A stretch of 64,000 nucleotides of DNA from an uncultured Veillonellaceae bacterium (GTDB lineage: Bacteria > Bacillota > Negativicutes > Veillonellales > Dialisteraceae): positions 186,001 through 250,000 of the forward strand of contig CATVYJ010000001.1 of NCBI GenBank assembly GCA_958348245.1, written 5' to 3'. The position numbers were made by a program, and so were the translations under genes. Shown here in pieces: positions 53,485 to 60,346 of this stretch; position 1 is the stretch's first letter, and each line of letters opens with the position of its first letter. The notes below the pieces were generated by a model, which was given only the letters and a program-made list of their open reading frames with translations, did no database searches and was not told the origin of the DNA.

Positions 53485-54068
53485 TGCATTTACTGGATAT
53501 ACAGAAACAGCTGAAAGCGAATCTTTCATCAAAGCGTTACCGCCATACGGAGGGAGTGGCGGCGGCGGCCCGCGCGCTTGCCGCACGCTGCGGCGCCGAT
53601 CCGGAGAAAGCGGAACTGGCCGGCTGGATCCATGACTGCGCGAAGGAAATGAAGCTCTCGGCCATGCAGGCGCTTATTCGCGAGGCCGGTCTTACCGTAG
53701 ATGCACCGGTCATGCAGAGCCGGGCGCTTCTGCATGGCCCGGCGGGAAGCGTATATGCGCGGCAGGCTTTCGGCATCGAAGACAGGGATATTCTGCAGGC
53801 GGTATATTATCACACTACGGGAAAGCCGGATATGACGCTCATGGAGAAAATCGTCTTTCTTGCGGATTACATTGAACCGACCCGGGATTTTCCCGGCGTA
53901 GACGAGCTTCGCGCGCTTGCGGAAAAAGATCTTGACACGGCCCTTATCGCGGCGTATGATTCCACGATCCGCCATCTGGCGGAGAAGCACGACTATATCT
54001 ATGAACTCACTCTCACGGGACGGAATTTTCTGGTGCTTGCCGCGCAGACTGAGAAAACAAAATCATGA
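53484..54068 (+). CDS. yqeK: YqeK-type HD-domain hydrolase (bis(5'-nucleosyl)-tetraphosphatase, symmetrical)
   Basis: Splits Ap4A into two ADP in Firmicutes; the family was formerly annotated as an HD phosphohydrolase. The 194-residue protein has YRHTEGVAAAARALA, the metal-binding HDCAKEM and a later HTTGKPDM segment. The ATG at 53484 shares a base with the nadD stop and has AGGGGG 7 nt upstream. The nadD–yqeK pair is conserved across Firmicutes. Confidence 0.9.
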   Translation: MHLLDIQKQLKANLSSKRYRHTEGVAAAARALAARCGADPEKAELAGWIHDCAKEMKLSAMQALIREAGLTVDAPVMQSRALLHGPAGSVYARQAFGIEDRDILQAVYYHTTGKPDMTLMEKIVFLADYIEPTRDFPGVDELRALAEKDLDTALIAAYDSTIRHLAEKHDYIYELTLTGRNFLVLAAQTEKTKS

Positions 54069-54937
54069 AGAAAACCCGTATTCGTTATAAAAAACTGTTC
54101 TTTGTCATTCTGCTCCTTTTGGCGGTCGGCGCGGCTGTCGTGTACGGAACACTTGCTTTTCTGGCCTGGTGGTCGGCTCCGGATGCGCCGCAACAGCCGG
54201 GGAAAGCGGGGACTCCGGAATATGCGCTCTTTATTGGAACCAGTGCGGAAGGGGAAGCTCGTGCGGACAGTCTCATTCTCACCGCGGTCAATCCACAGCA
54301 GCAGTCGCTTCATGTGATTTCTCTGCCGGGCAGCACCCGCATCAGCGCTTCCGGCGAGCCGCTCCTTCTCCTGCGGGACGCTTACAGCGCCGGCGGAGCG
54401 GAACGCACCGTAAGCGCCGTGGAGAATCTGCTTCATATCCGCATCGGGAGATATGCGGTCTTTGACCGCTCCGGTTTTTCCGCGCTTCTGGATCATTTCG
54501 GCGGCGTGGATCTGTACGTGGAAAAGAACATGTATCACGAAGACAGGGAAGGCATGCCCGATATTTCTCTCCGTCAGGGCGTACAGCCCCTTGAGGGAGA
54601 AAATGCCTACGGCTACCTCCGATACATCGATACGGACGAAGGGGAAATCGGCCGCATTCAGCGGGAAGAACGGTTCTTCAAAGCCTTTCTCATGCAGAGC
54701 CGGGCGCATTTCCGTCTGTACAACTGGGGCCTTGTACGGTATTATTGGCAGCCGCCGGATACCAACATCACCAGCGACGAAGCGGCCGGCACCGTATATA
54801 CTGTGTTGGGATTCCCTCCTGAAAACCTGCATTTTGCCATTCTTCCCGGAGAAATCCGCACGTATGACAATCAGCACGTGTGGGAAATCAATCCCATTGA
54901 AATTCAGAAAGTAGTGGGTCTGACCATAGACCAGTAA
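54065..54937 (+). CDS. LytR–CpsA–Psr family protein
   Basis: LCP enzymes attach undecaprenyl-linked polymers to peptidoglycan outside the membrane. The 290-residue protein has a basic N-terminus, a transmembrane helix (about 10–33) and an LCP domain with the arginine/aspartate sites SLPGSTRIS, FGGVDLYVEKNM and RIQREERFFKAF. The domain is a little short for the family. Its position between yqeK and rsfS is the usual one in Negativicutes. The acceptor polymer is unknown; csaB elsewhere in the window implies a pyruvylated wall polymer exists. Confidence 0.88.
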   Translation: MKKTRIRYKKLFFVILLLLAVGAAVVYGTLAFLAWWSAPDAPQQPGKAGTPEYALFIGTSAEGEARADSLILTAVNPQQQSLHVISLPGSTRISASGEPLLLLRDAYSAGGAERTVSAVENLLHIRIGRYAVFDRSGFSALLDHFGGVDLYVEKNMYHEDREGMPDISLRQGVQPLEGENAYGYLRYIDTDEGEIGRIQREERFFKAFLMQSRAHFRLYNWGLVRYYWQPPDTNITSDEAAGTVYTVLGFPPENLHFAILPGEIRTYDNQHVWEINPIEIQKVVGLTIDQ

Positions 54938-54948
54938 GGAGATTACAA

Positions 54949-55326
54949 TTGACTGCACAGGAAAAACTGGATATCATCTGCAAAGCCATCGCCGATAAGA
55001 AAGGCGTCCAGATCCGGATTCTGAAGGTATCCGATCTGACATCCATCGCAGACTATTTCGTACTGTCTACCGTGCGCAACCAGCGGCAGGCGCAGGCTGC
55101 GGCGGAAGAAGTGGAAGAAAAAATGGAAGCCGCCGGCGAGCGCCCGCTCCGGCACGAAGGCCTTCGCGAAGGCGATTGGGTGCTCCTGGATTTCAGCGAT
55201 ATTATCGTTCATATCTTCACCGATGAAGAACGCCGCCGTTATGAGCTGGATCACCTCTGGGGAGAAGCGCCGGCGACAGAATACCATGAACCGGATGCAG
55301 AACCTGCCGGAGCCGGTCATGAATGA
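54949..55326 (+). CDS. rsfS: Ribosome silencing factor RsfS
   Basis: Binds uL14 and keeps 50S from joining 30S in poor conditions. The 125-residue protein has ILKVSDLTSIADYFVLSTV, the GLREGDWVLLDF segment and the RRRYELDHLWGEA end, all characteristic. The start codon is TTG, with AAGGAG 8 nt upstream; no ATG fits. A C-terminal tail of about 15 residues overlaps the next gene. Confidence 0.93.
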   Translation: MTAQEKLDIICKAIADKKGVQIRILKVSDLTSIADYFVLSTVRNQRQAQAAAEEVEEKMEAAGERPLRHEGLREGDWVLLDFSDIIVHIFTDEERRRYELDHLWGEAPATEYHEPDAEPAGAGHE

Positions 55327-56194
55327 GCCGGCCCGTCCGCAGTGGAAAGAAAATTCCATCGCGGATATGAAGGTGGCCCGGCTTGCGCCATTCGGTGCGT
55401 TTCTTGATGCAGGGACGGGCAATTCTGCCGATGATATTCTGTTGCATAAAGAGCAGCAGACCGGGGAAGTCCATGTCGGAGATACAGTGAGGGTTTTCCT
55501 CTATCACGATCCGCACCACCGTATGACTGCGAGTATGCGTCTTCCACAGATTCCCATTGGCGGCCTTGGTTATGCGGAGGTGCTTCTGACTACCCGGTTT
55601 GGCGCATTTGTCGAAGCGGGAACGGAGCGCGGTATTTTTCTTCCGCATACAGAGACCCTTGGCGCTGTCCGGGCAGGACAGAAAATCTGGGTACGGCTTT
55701 ACGTGGATAAAACGGGGCGGCTGGCAGTCACCATGCATGTGGATGAGGATATGCGCCGCATCGCCCGGCCTGCGCGGGGCATCAAAGTGGGCGGCAAAGT
55801 GACGGGTACCGTGTATAACATTACGGACGACGGCGCTTTTCTCATCACCCGGGAAAAATGGATTGCCTTCCTGTACCGGAAAGACATGCCGCGCGCTCTC
55901 TCCATGGGCGAGGAAGTGACCGGGCGGGTGACTTATATCCGTGACGACGGGCACCTGAATATTTCACTGCGCCCGCAGAAAGAAAAGGCGCTGGCAGACG
56001 ACGGGGCGCTTCTTCTGGCGTATCTGGAGCGGCACGGAGGCGTCATGCCGTTCTCCGATGCGAGTGATCCCGGAGCCATCCAGGCCGCTTTCGGCCTCAG
56101 TAAAGCCGCATTCAAACGCGCAGCGGGCCATTTACTGAAGGAAGGAAAAATTGAAAGAGATGAGAGGGGCCGGTATCGTCTCTTTCACCGCTGA
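55319..56194 (+). CDS. CvfB-like S1-domain RNA-binding protein
   Basis: A 291-residue RNA-binding protein: tandem S1-type domains (VARLAPFGAFLDAG, LLTTRFGAFVEAGTERGIFLP, VYNITDDGAFLITREKWIAFL) and a C-terminal winged helix (SDASDPGAIQAAFGLSKAAF, EGKIERDERGRYRLF). This matches CvfB, a conserved virulence/RNA regulator in Firmicutes. The start is uncertain: ATG 55319, with GGAG 6 nt upstream and overlap with rsfS, is preferred over ATG 55286 or 55295. It is the last gene of the obgE operon. Confidence 0.88.
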   Translation: MNEPARPQWKENSIADMKVARLAPFGAFLDAGTGNSADDILLHKEQQTGEVHVGDTVRVFLYHDPHHRMTASMRLPQIPIGGLGYAEVLLTTRFGAFVEAGTERGIFLPHTETLGAVRAGQKIWVRLYVDKTGRLAVTMHVDEDMRRIARPARGIKVGGKVTGTVYNITDDGAFLITREKWIAFLYRKDMPRALSMGEEVTGRVTYIRDDGHLNISLRPQKEKALADDGALLLAYLERHGGVMPFSDASDPGAIQAAFGLSKAAFKRAAGHLLKEGKIERDERGRYRLFHR

Positions 56195-56205
56195 ATTGGC
56201 AAGAT

Positions 56206-56243
56206 AAAAAAGGATATTCCCAGAAACGGGGAATATCCTTTTT
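56206..56243. terminator. Bidirectional terminator between cvfB and lexA
   Basis: AAAAAAGGATATTCCC pairs with GGGAATATCCTTTTT around a short loop, a near-perfect 15-bp stem with A and T runs on its two sides. Confidence 0.92.
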
Positions 56244-56256
56244 GCCTGCGTTTAGT

Positions 56257-56886
56257 TTAATAATGACGGTACAGGCCCACCACTTTACCCAGGATAGTCA
56301 CTTCCCGGGACAGAATCGGTTCATAGTCGTCATTTTCCGGCTGCAGACGAATATGATCTGCTTCGCGGTAATAGCGTTTCACCGTCGCATCGTCATGACC
56401 CACGAGCGCCACTACAATCTCTCCGTTACGCGCCGTTTCCTGCTGCGCTACGATGAGCATGTCGCCTTCCATGATGCCGGCGTTGATCATGCTGTCGCCG
56501 CGTACGGTAAGAATGAAACAGTTCTGATTGCCAATGAGCTCTGCCGGAAGGGGGAGCACGGTTTCGATATGCTCATCCGCCACAATGGGATCGCCTGCGC
56601 GCACGGCGCCGACCACCGGCGTGGGAATGATTTTCTTATGCCGCCAGGACATATCTTCCGTAAGCTCGATGGCACGGGAGCTGGCGGGATCGCGTTTAAT
56701 GACGCCCATCTTTTCAAGCCGCCCCAGATACCCGTGCACAGTGGATGTAGACCGGAGGCCCACCGCATTGCAGATTTCCCGCACGGTCGGGGGATACCCG
56801 GACTCTTCGATTTTCTGGCGAATATAATTGACGATACTCTGTTCTCTCGTGGTGAGACTGCGGTCAAGCCCCAATTTTTTCGGCAT
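56257..56886 (-). CDS. lexA: SOS repressor LexA
   Basis: Represses DNA-damage genes and cleaves itself when RecA filaments form. The 209-residue protein has a winged-helix DNA-binding domain (about 1–75, GYPPTVREICNAVGLRSTSTV), the Ala97–Gly98 cleavage site (VVGAVRAGDP), the catalytic Ser132 in RGDSM and Lys170 in DDATVKRYY. AAAGGA stands 9 nt before the ATG. It faces a small LysM gene across a region with three LexA-type boxes, like lexA–yneA in Bacillus. Confidence 0.97.
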   Translation of the reverse strand: MPKKLGLDRSLTTREQSIVNYIRQKIEESGYPPTVREICNAVGLRSTSTVHGYLGRLEKMGVIKRDPASSRAIELTEDMSWRHKKIIPTPVVGAVRAGDPIVADEHIETVLPLPAELIGNQNCFILTVRGDSMINAGIMEGDMLIVAQQETARNGEIVVALVGHDDATVKRYYREADHIRLQPENDDYEPILSREVTILGKVVGLYRHY

Positions 56887-56953
56887 GATCCATCATCCTT
56901 TCTGTCGAAAGCCTTATTGTTTTTTCTTGGACGTTTTGCTTTTAATTATTTTC

Positions 56954-56982
56954 ATTATAAAGGATTCTTGACAAAAATACAA
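56954..56982 (-). promoter_or_regulatory. lexA promoter
   Basis: On the minus strand TTGTAT (56982–56977), a 17-bp spacer and a perfect TATAAT (56959–56954). LexA box 1 touches its -35 end. Confidence 0.65.
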
Positions 56983-56992
56983 ACACTCGTTC
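56981..56992. promoter_or_regulatory. LexA-type box 1 (AAAC-N4-GTTC)
   Basis: AAACACTCGTTC, one mismatch from the Firmicute core GAAC-N4-GTTC, overlapping the lexA -35 element. Confidence 0.6.
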
Positions 56993-57005
56993 ATAGAAAA
57001 TCTGC

Positions 57006-57034
57006 TTGACCGAACAATATTTCTGTTGTAGAAT
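57006..57034 (+). promoter_or_regulatory. Promoter of the YneA-like gene
   Basis: TTGACC (57006–57011), a 17-bp spacer and TAGAAT (57029–57034). LexA box 2 occupies the spacer. Confidence 0.75.
57012..57023. promoter_or_regulatory. LexA-type box 2 (GAAC-N4-TTTC)
   Basis: GAACAATATTTC, one mismatch from the core, directly after the -35 of the YneA-like gene; its centre is 31 bp from that of box 1. Confidence 0.6.
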
Positions 57035-57047
57035 AAAACCATCAAAC

Positions 57048-57059
57048 GAACGGCAGTTC
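57048..57059. promoter_or_regulatory. LexA-type box 3 (GAAC-N4-GTTC)
   Basis: GAACGGCAGTTC matches the core palindrome exactly, preceded by C as in the CGAAC consensus. It lies just downstream of the YneA-like promoter, 36 bp centre to centre from box 2. Confidence 0.75.
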
Positions 57060-57104
57060 TGAAAATAAACATTCGCATTCATGGAGAATGAAGGAGGCCC
57101 GGCC

Positions 57105-57383
57105 ATGAAATCCTGGAAAGTCAGACGTTTTGCTACTCTTTTTCTGTCGGCAGGATTTCTGTGCGCCGCGGTTGTCCAGGCTGCCCGTCCGCAGGAGCCG
57201 GAGGAAGTCATGGAGGTAACGGTAGAAGCGCATCAGACGCTTTGGGATATCGCTGCGGCGCATACAGGCGATGACAGAGATATCCGCCGAGCCATCTATG
57301 ACATCCAGCGGCTCAATCAGATTTCCAATCCCGGCGCCATTCAACCGGGACAAATCATCCGTATTCCCAATCCCACACGATGA
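57105..57383 (+). CDS. YneA-like SOS cell-division inhibitor (membrane anchor plus LysM)
   Basis: A 92-residue protein with a basic N-terminus, one hydrophobic segment (about residues 8–26, FATLFLSAGFLCAAVVQA) and a LysM domain (about 38–88, VTVEAHQTLWDIAAAHTG…IQPGQIIRIPNP). Size, domain order and divergence from lexA match Bacillus YneA, which halts division during DNA damage; identity at the sequence level is low and I rely on context. AAGGAGG lies 7 nt before the ATG. It has its own terminator. An ordinary small LysM wall protein is the alternative. Confidence 0.78.
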   Translation: MKSWKVRRFATLFLSAGFLCAAVVQAARPQEPEEVMEVTVEAHQTLWDIAAAHTGDDRDIRRAIYDIQRLNQISNPGAIQPGQIIRIPNPTR

Positions 57384-57386
57384 TGC

Positions 57387-57427
57387 AAAAAGCGGCGGAT
57401 TCTCCCGAGAGAAAACCGCCGCTTTTT
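57387..57427. terminator. Bidirectional terminator between the YneA-like gene and the recombinase gene
   Basis: AAAAAGCGGCGG pairs perfectly with CCGCCGCTTTTT (12 bp) around a 17-nt loop. Confidence 0.9.
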
Positions 57428-57461
57428 GCGTGCCGTCGATTCCGATGAGCCGGAATTGGGC

Positions 57462-58451
57462 TTATTTCTTCCGGCTGAACATCAGCGTGATGGGGTTATT
57501 GGCAAAGAGATCGCCTTCGTTGATATAGCGGCGCACCATTTCCACAGAACGGTGCCGGGTCTGTTTCATGATAAGACGTTCTTCCAGCCCGGACAACGCT
57601 GCCGACGTGGCAAAGCCATGGCGCAGGCTGTGCGCACCATACAGATCCGGATTGAGCCCGATAAGCGCCGTATATTTTTTGATGATGAGATTGATGCTCT
57701 TATCGCTGAGCCGGCGGGCGGAAGGCTTTCCACTGCGCAGAAAGCTGCGAAAGAGCGGACCTTTGGAAATTTCCGCTGCTCTCATCCAGTTTTTAACGGC
57801 AGTCACCGCGCATAATGTTTTGTCTTCAATATAGGGAATGCCCACCTGCTGGCCGGCGGACGTCTGGTCGGTTTTGGAATGGGCGATAGTAACCACCATG
57901 CCCTGTGGATAAAAATGGAGATTTTCCACATCCAGTCCGGAAATTTCACTGCGCCGAAACGCGCCCATAAAGCCGAGAAGAAGAATCGCCTTATCGCGCA
58001 CATCGGACAGTTTTGTCAGATCCATAAGCGCTGCCATTTTCTCGATATCCTCCCAGAAAATGGGCGTTTTTCCTTTCTGCGCCACGCCTTTCTGCCTGCT
58101 GAGCCCGATGAGGGCCTCCCGCACCATCCAGTCCCGGCAGGGGTTGGATTCCGATCGGCCCGCCGCGTTATAATTTTCCGAAATGGCGCTGATGCGCCGT
58201 CGGATGGTCGCCACCGTCGCATAATCCGCCAGATCGTTGATATAATTAATAATCGTCGAGGGAGGAGCCGGAAGAGGCGGCTCATGATGAAATGCGCACC
58301 AGTCGCAGAAATCGTCCCAGTCCGACTCGTAGGCGTCTACCGTATTGTCTGCCTTTGTATCCGTAATGGACTGGAGACTCTTGTCAGACAGGGCGGACGC
58401 TTCCTGTGTGAGATAATTTTTGCGGATATAAAAGTCAGAGCGGCCCGGCAT
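57462..58451 (-). CDS. Solitary tyrosine recombinase/integrase
   Basis: A 329-residue tyrosine site-specific recombinase. The N-terminal SAM-like, core-binding domain (about 30–130, NTVDAYESDWDDFCDWCAFH, PPSTIINYINDLA) precedes the catalytic domain with Arg in GAFRRSEI, the H-x-x-R box HSLRHGFAT, the late RHRSVEMVRRYI with histidine and the nucleophilic tyrosine. It does not read as XerC or XerD and stands alone: no phage, transposon or cassette genes adjoin it. Codon and base use resemble its neighbours, unlike the AT-rich DNA upstream. GAGG lies 9 nt before the ATG. A dif-like inverted repeat sits about 180 bp upstream. Confidence 0.92.
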   Translation of the reverse strand: MPGRSDFYIRKNYLTQEASALSDKSLQSITDTKADNTVDAYESDWDDFCDWCAFHHEPPLPAPPSTIINYINDLADYATVATIRRRISAISENYNAAGRSESNPCRDWMVREALIGLSRQKGVAQKGKTPIFWEDIEKMAALMDLTKLSDVRDKAILLLGFMGAFRRSEISGLDVENLHFYPQGMVVTIAHSKTDQTSAGQQVGIPYIEDKTLCAVTAVKNWMRAAEISKGPLFRSFLRSGKPSARRLSDKSINLIIKKYTALIGLNPDLYGAHSLRHGFATSAALSGLEERLIMKQTRHRSVEMVRRYINEGDLFANNPITLMFSRKK

Positions 58452-58510
58452 GGATGTACCTCAAAAGCGAAACAACGAAAAAGAATTTTCCCATGTAAAA
58501 TCTGTTCATT

Positions 58511-58528
58511 TATCCTGTTTCCAGGATA
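58511..58528 (-). repeat. 7-bp hairpin in the recombinase leader
   Basis: TATCCTG and CAGGATA around TTTC, perfect. It lies between a possible minus-strand -10 (TATTAT, 58550–58545) and the recombinase start. Confidence 0.5.
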
Positions 58529-58589
58529 TGGGAACACATTTATGATAATATACAAACCCACAAGGATGCAAGGGCCGCATAGAAGTATG

Positions 58590-58613
58590 TCCCGTGGAAG
58601 AAAAATCACGGGA
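58590..58613. repeat. 7-bp inverted repeat beside the dif-like site
   Basis: TCCCGTG (58590–58596) and CACGGGA (58607–58613) with a 10-nt spacer, ending 19 bp before the larger repeat. It could be an accessory protein site. Confidence 0.5.
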
Positions 58614-58632
58614 ATATAGCATTTTCAACAAA

Positions 58633-58667
58633 TTTACTTCCGATAACGTTAAATTATCGGAAGTAAA
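58633..58667. repeat. dif/loxP-like inverted repeat (14 bp + 7 bp + 14 bp)
   Basis: TTTACTTCCGATAA (58633–58646) and its exact complement TTATCGGAAGTAAA (58654–58667) flank the asymmetric 7-bp core CGTTAAA. This is the layout of a tyrosine-recombinase crossover site: two inverted binding arms and a short directional core. The inner 11 bp of the left arm, ACTTCCGATAA, resembles Firmicute dif half-sites (ACTTCC…AA), while the perfect symmetry of the arms suits a single recombinase and not an XerC/XerD pair. A very stable stem–loop in RNA is an alternative reading. Confidence 0.65.
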
Positions 58668-58793
58668 GAAATGGGAGTATTTCCGGGCGTTTCCACGCAT
58701 TTCAAATCACCGGAAAATGCAGATTTTATCGGCAATTTCCCAATTTTCTTTACCTGGTAATTATTGGTTGCATTTCTTCAAAAATCATCTTAA

Positions 58794-58817
58794 CTGCGGC
58801 AAAATCTGCGGCAAAAT
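58794..58817. repeat. 12-bp tandem duplication
   Basis: CTGCGGCAAAAT occurs twice in direct succession without a mismatch, in the AT-rich region. Confidence 0.8.
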
Positions 58818-59011
58818 TTCTCTGATGATTAAACAATTGGAATGGTGCATTTGGGCAGATATATTTACCCCTAACCAATGATGTCCTTTGTAAAATTGTT
58901 GATTATAAGCCAGCATGACTTCTTGATTTTCCTCCTTGCGGTATTCTGCCGAACTTTTGCGCTCTCCTGCCCGGCTCAGAAGGAATTAGCGTTGGTGCAG
59001 GATAAGGATAT

Positions 59012-59039
59012 AAAAAAGCAGGGGGCTCCCCTGCTTTTT
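59012..59039. terminator. Terminator of the hsp33–mtaD operon
   Basis: AAAAAGCAGGGG and CCCCTGCTTTTT form a near-perfect stem around a 3-nt loop, 13 bp beyond the mtaD stop. It can act on both strands. Confidence 0.9.
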
Positions 59040-59051
59040 GCGTATATCTTA

Positions 59052-60338
59052 CTATTCGTGCTTGAAAGCGTACAGCTTGTCCGTGACGCGCTGCACTTCG
59101 TAATCGAGCTTTTCTGTATCGATGGTAAGCAGTTCCTTATGACGCATGAGCACTTCGCCGTTGACCATGACCGTGTCTACGTCCATGGAATTGCCCGCGT
59201 AGACGGCGAGGGAAATGCTGTTGAAGCGCGGTTTCCAGTGCCATCCGCTCCGGTCGACAAGGATAAGGTCTGCGAGATACCCTTCTTTGAGTTCGCCCAG
59301 ATCATCGTAGCCGAGACACATTGCGCCGTCCTTCGTGCCCATCTGCAGCGCTTCTTCCGCTTTGATGGCGAAAGGATCGAGCGAGGCCGCCTTGTGAATG
59401 AGCGCGGCGAGGCGCATTTCCGCAAACATGTCCAGTTTGTTGTTGCTGGATGCGCCGTCGGTGCCGAGTCCCACTACGACGCCCGCTTTCCGCATAGCCG
59501 GTACAGGGGCGATGCCGGAAGCGAGCTTCAGGTTGCTTCCCGGATTGTGAGCGACGCGCACCTGCTTTTCTGCCATAATGGCGATGTCGTCTTCCGTGAC
59601 GTGCACGCAGTGCGCCGCGAGGGTCGGTACGTCGAAAAGACCGATCTGATTCATGAGCGCGATGGGCGTTACGCCGAATTTTTCCCGGCAGGTGTCCACT
59701 TCCCCTTTCGTTTCCGAGAGATGAATGTGAATCGGAATGCCGTATTGTTCCGCCGTGTCCCGGACTTTTTTCAGGTAGTCCGGCGGGCAGGTATACGGCG
59801 CGTGCGGTCCCAGCATGACGCGGATGCGTCCGTCCGCTCCGTTGTTCCACTTCCGGTAGAGCTCCACGTTTTCTTCGAGCGCTTTCATGCCGTTCGGCGT
59901 GACGCCCGCGAGGCCCCGGGCGATATTGCCGCGGATGCCCGCCGCTTCGGCGGCCTGCGCGCAGGAATCCATGAACATGTACATGTCGCAGAACGCCGTC
60001 GTGCCGCCCCGGATCATTTCCGCAAAAGCGAGCATGCTTCCCCAGTAGACAATGTCGTCGTCCAGATGCGCTTCCGCCGGCCAGATCATATTCTGCAGCC
60101 AGTCCATGAGCGCCAGATCGTCCGCGTAGCTGCGGAAGAGCGTCATCGCCACGTGGGTATGTGTATTTACCAGCCCCGGCAGAGCGAGCATTCCTTTTCC
60201 ATCGATGATTTCATCATATGGAACGCCGTCGGCGGTGTCCGGGAAACCCGCAATGCGTTTCCCGTCGATGAGAATATTTTTTCCTTCGTCCACCTGTCCG
60301 TCATGGTAGACGGCTGCATTTTTAATGAGCGTCTTCAT
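59052..60338 (-). CDS. mtaD: 5'-methylthioadenosine/S-adenosylhomocysteine deaminase
   Basis: Deaminates methylthioadenosine and S-adenosylhomocysteine to inosine derivatives. The 428-residue amidohydrolase has the metal ligands in VNTHTHVAMT, IHIHLSET, AAHCVHV and GTDGASSNN. The ATG at 60338 (MKTLIKNAAVYHDG) has GAGG 6 nt upstream; a longer start at 60350 overlaps the ribosome-binding site. Other members of the MtaD/TRZ/ATZ family deaminate different heterocycles, but being last in an operon with mtnP, mtnA and ahcY supports this substrate. Confidence 0.9.
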   Translation of the reverse strand: MKTLIKNAAVYHDGQVDEGKNILIDGKRIAGFPDTADGVPYDEIIDGKGMLALPGLVNTHTHVAMTLFRSYADDLALMDWLQNMIWPAEAHLDDDIVYWGSMLAFAEMIRGGTTAFCDMYMFMDSCAQAAEAAGIRGNIARGLAGVTPNGMKALEENVELYRKWNNGADGRIRVMLGPHAPYTCPPDYLKKVRDTAEQYGIPIHIHLSETKGEVDTCREKFGVTPIALMNQIGLFDVPTLAAHCVHVTEDDIAIMAEKQVRVAHNPGSNLKLASGIAPVPAMRKAGVVVGLGTDGASSNNKLDMFAEMRLAALIHKAASLDPFAIKAEEALQMGTKDGAMCLGYDDLGELKEGYLADLILVDRSGWHWKPRFNSISLAVYAGNSMDVDTVMVNGEVLMRHKELLTIDTEKLDYEVQRVTDKLYAFKHE

Positions 60339-60346
60339 CGTTTGCC

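Larger units (their letters stand above)
58452..59051. other. 600-bp AT-rich non-coding region upstream of the recombinase
   Basis: The only stretch over 300 bp without a convincing gene. By hand count 58621–58860 has 86 G+C in 240 (36%), far below the flanking genes. It holds three inverted repeats (58511–58528, 58590–58613, 58633–58667), a 12-bp tandem duplication (58794–58817), the probable recombinase promoter and, at its right end, the mtaD terminator. A 95-codon plus-strand frame (58594–58881) crosses the repeats but lacks a ribosome-binding site and is not annotated. Confidence 0.8.

Noticed and set aside
58594..58881. Plus-strand frame of 95 codons in the AT-rich region
   Set aside because: It has no ribosome-binding site, crosses two inverted repeats, and the opposite strand gives a similar-looking peptide because of the palindrome.
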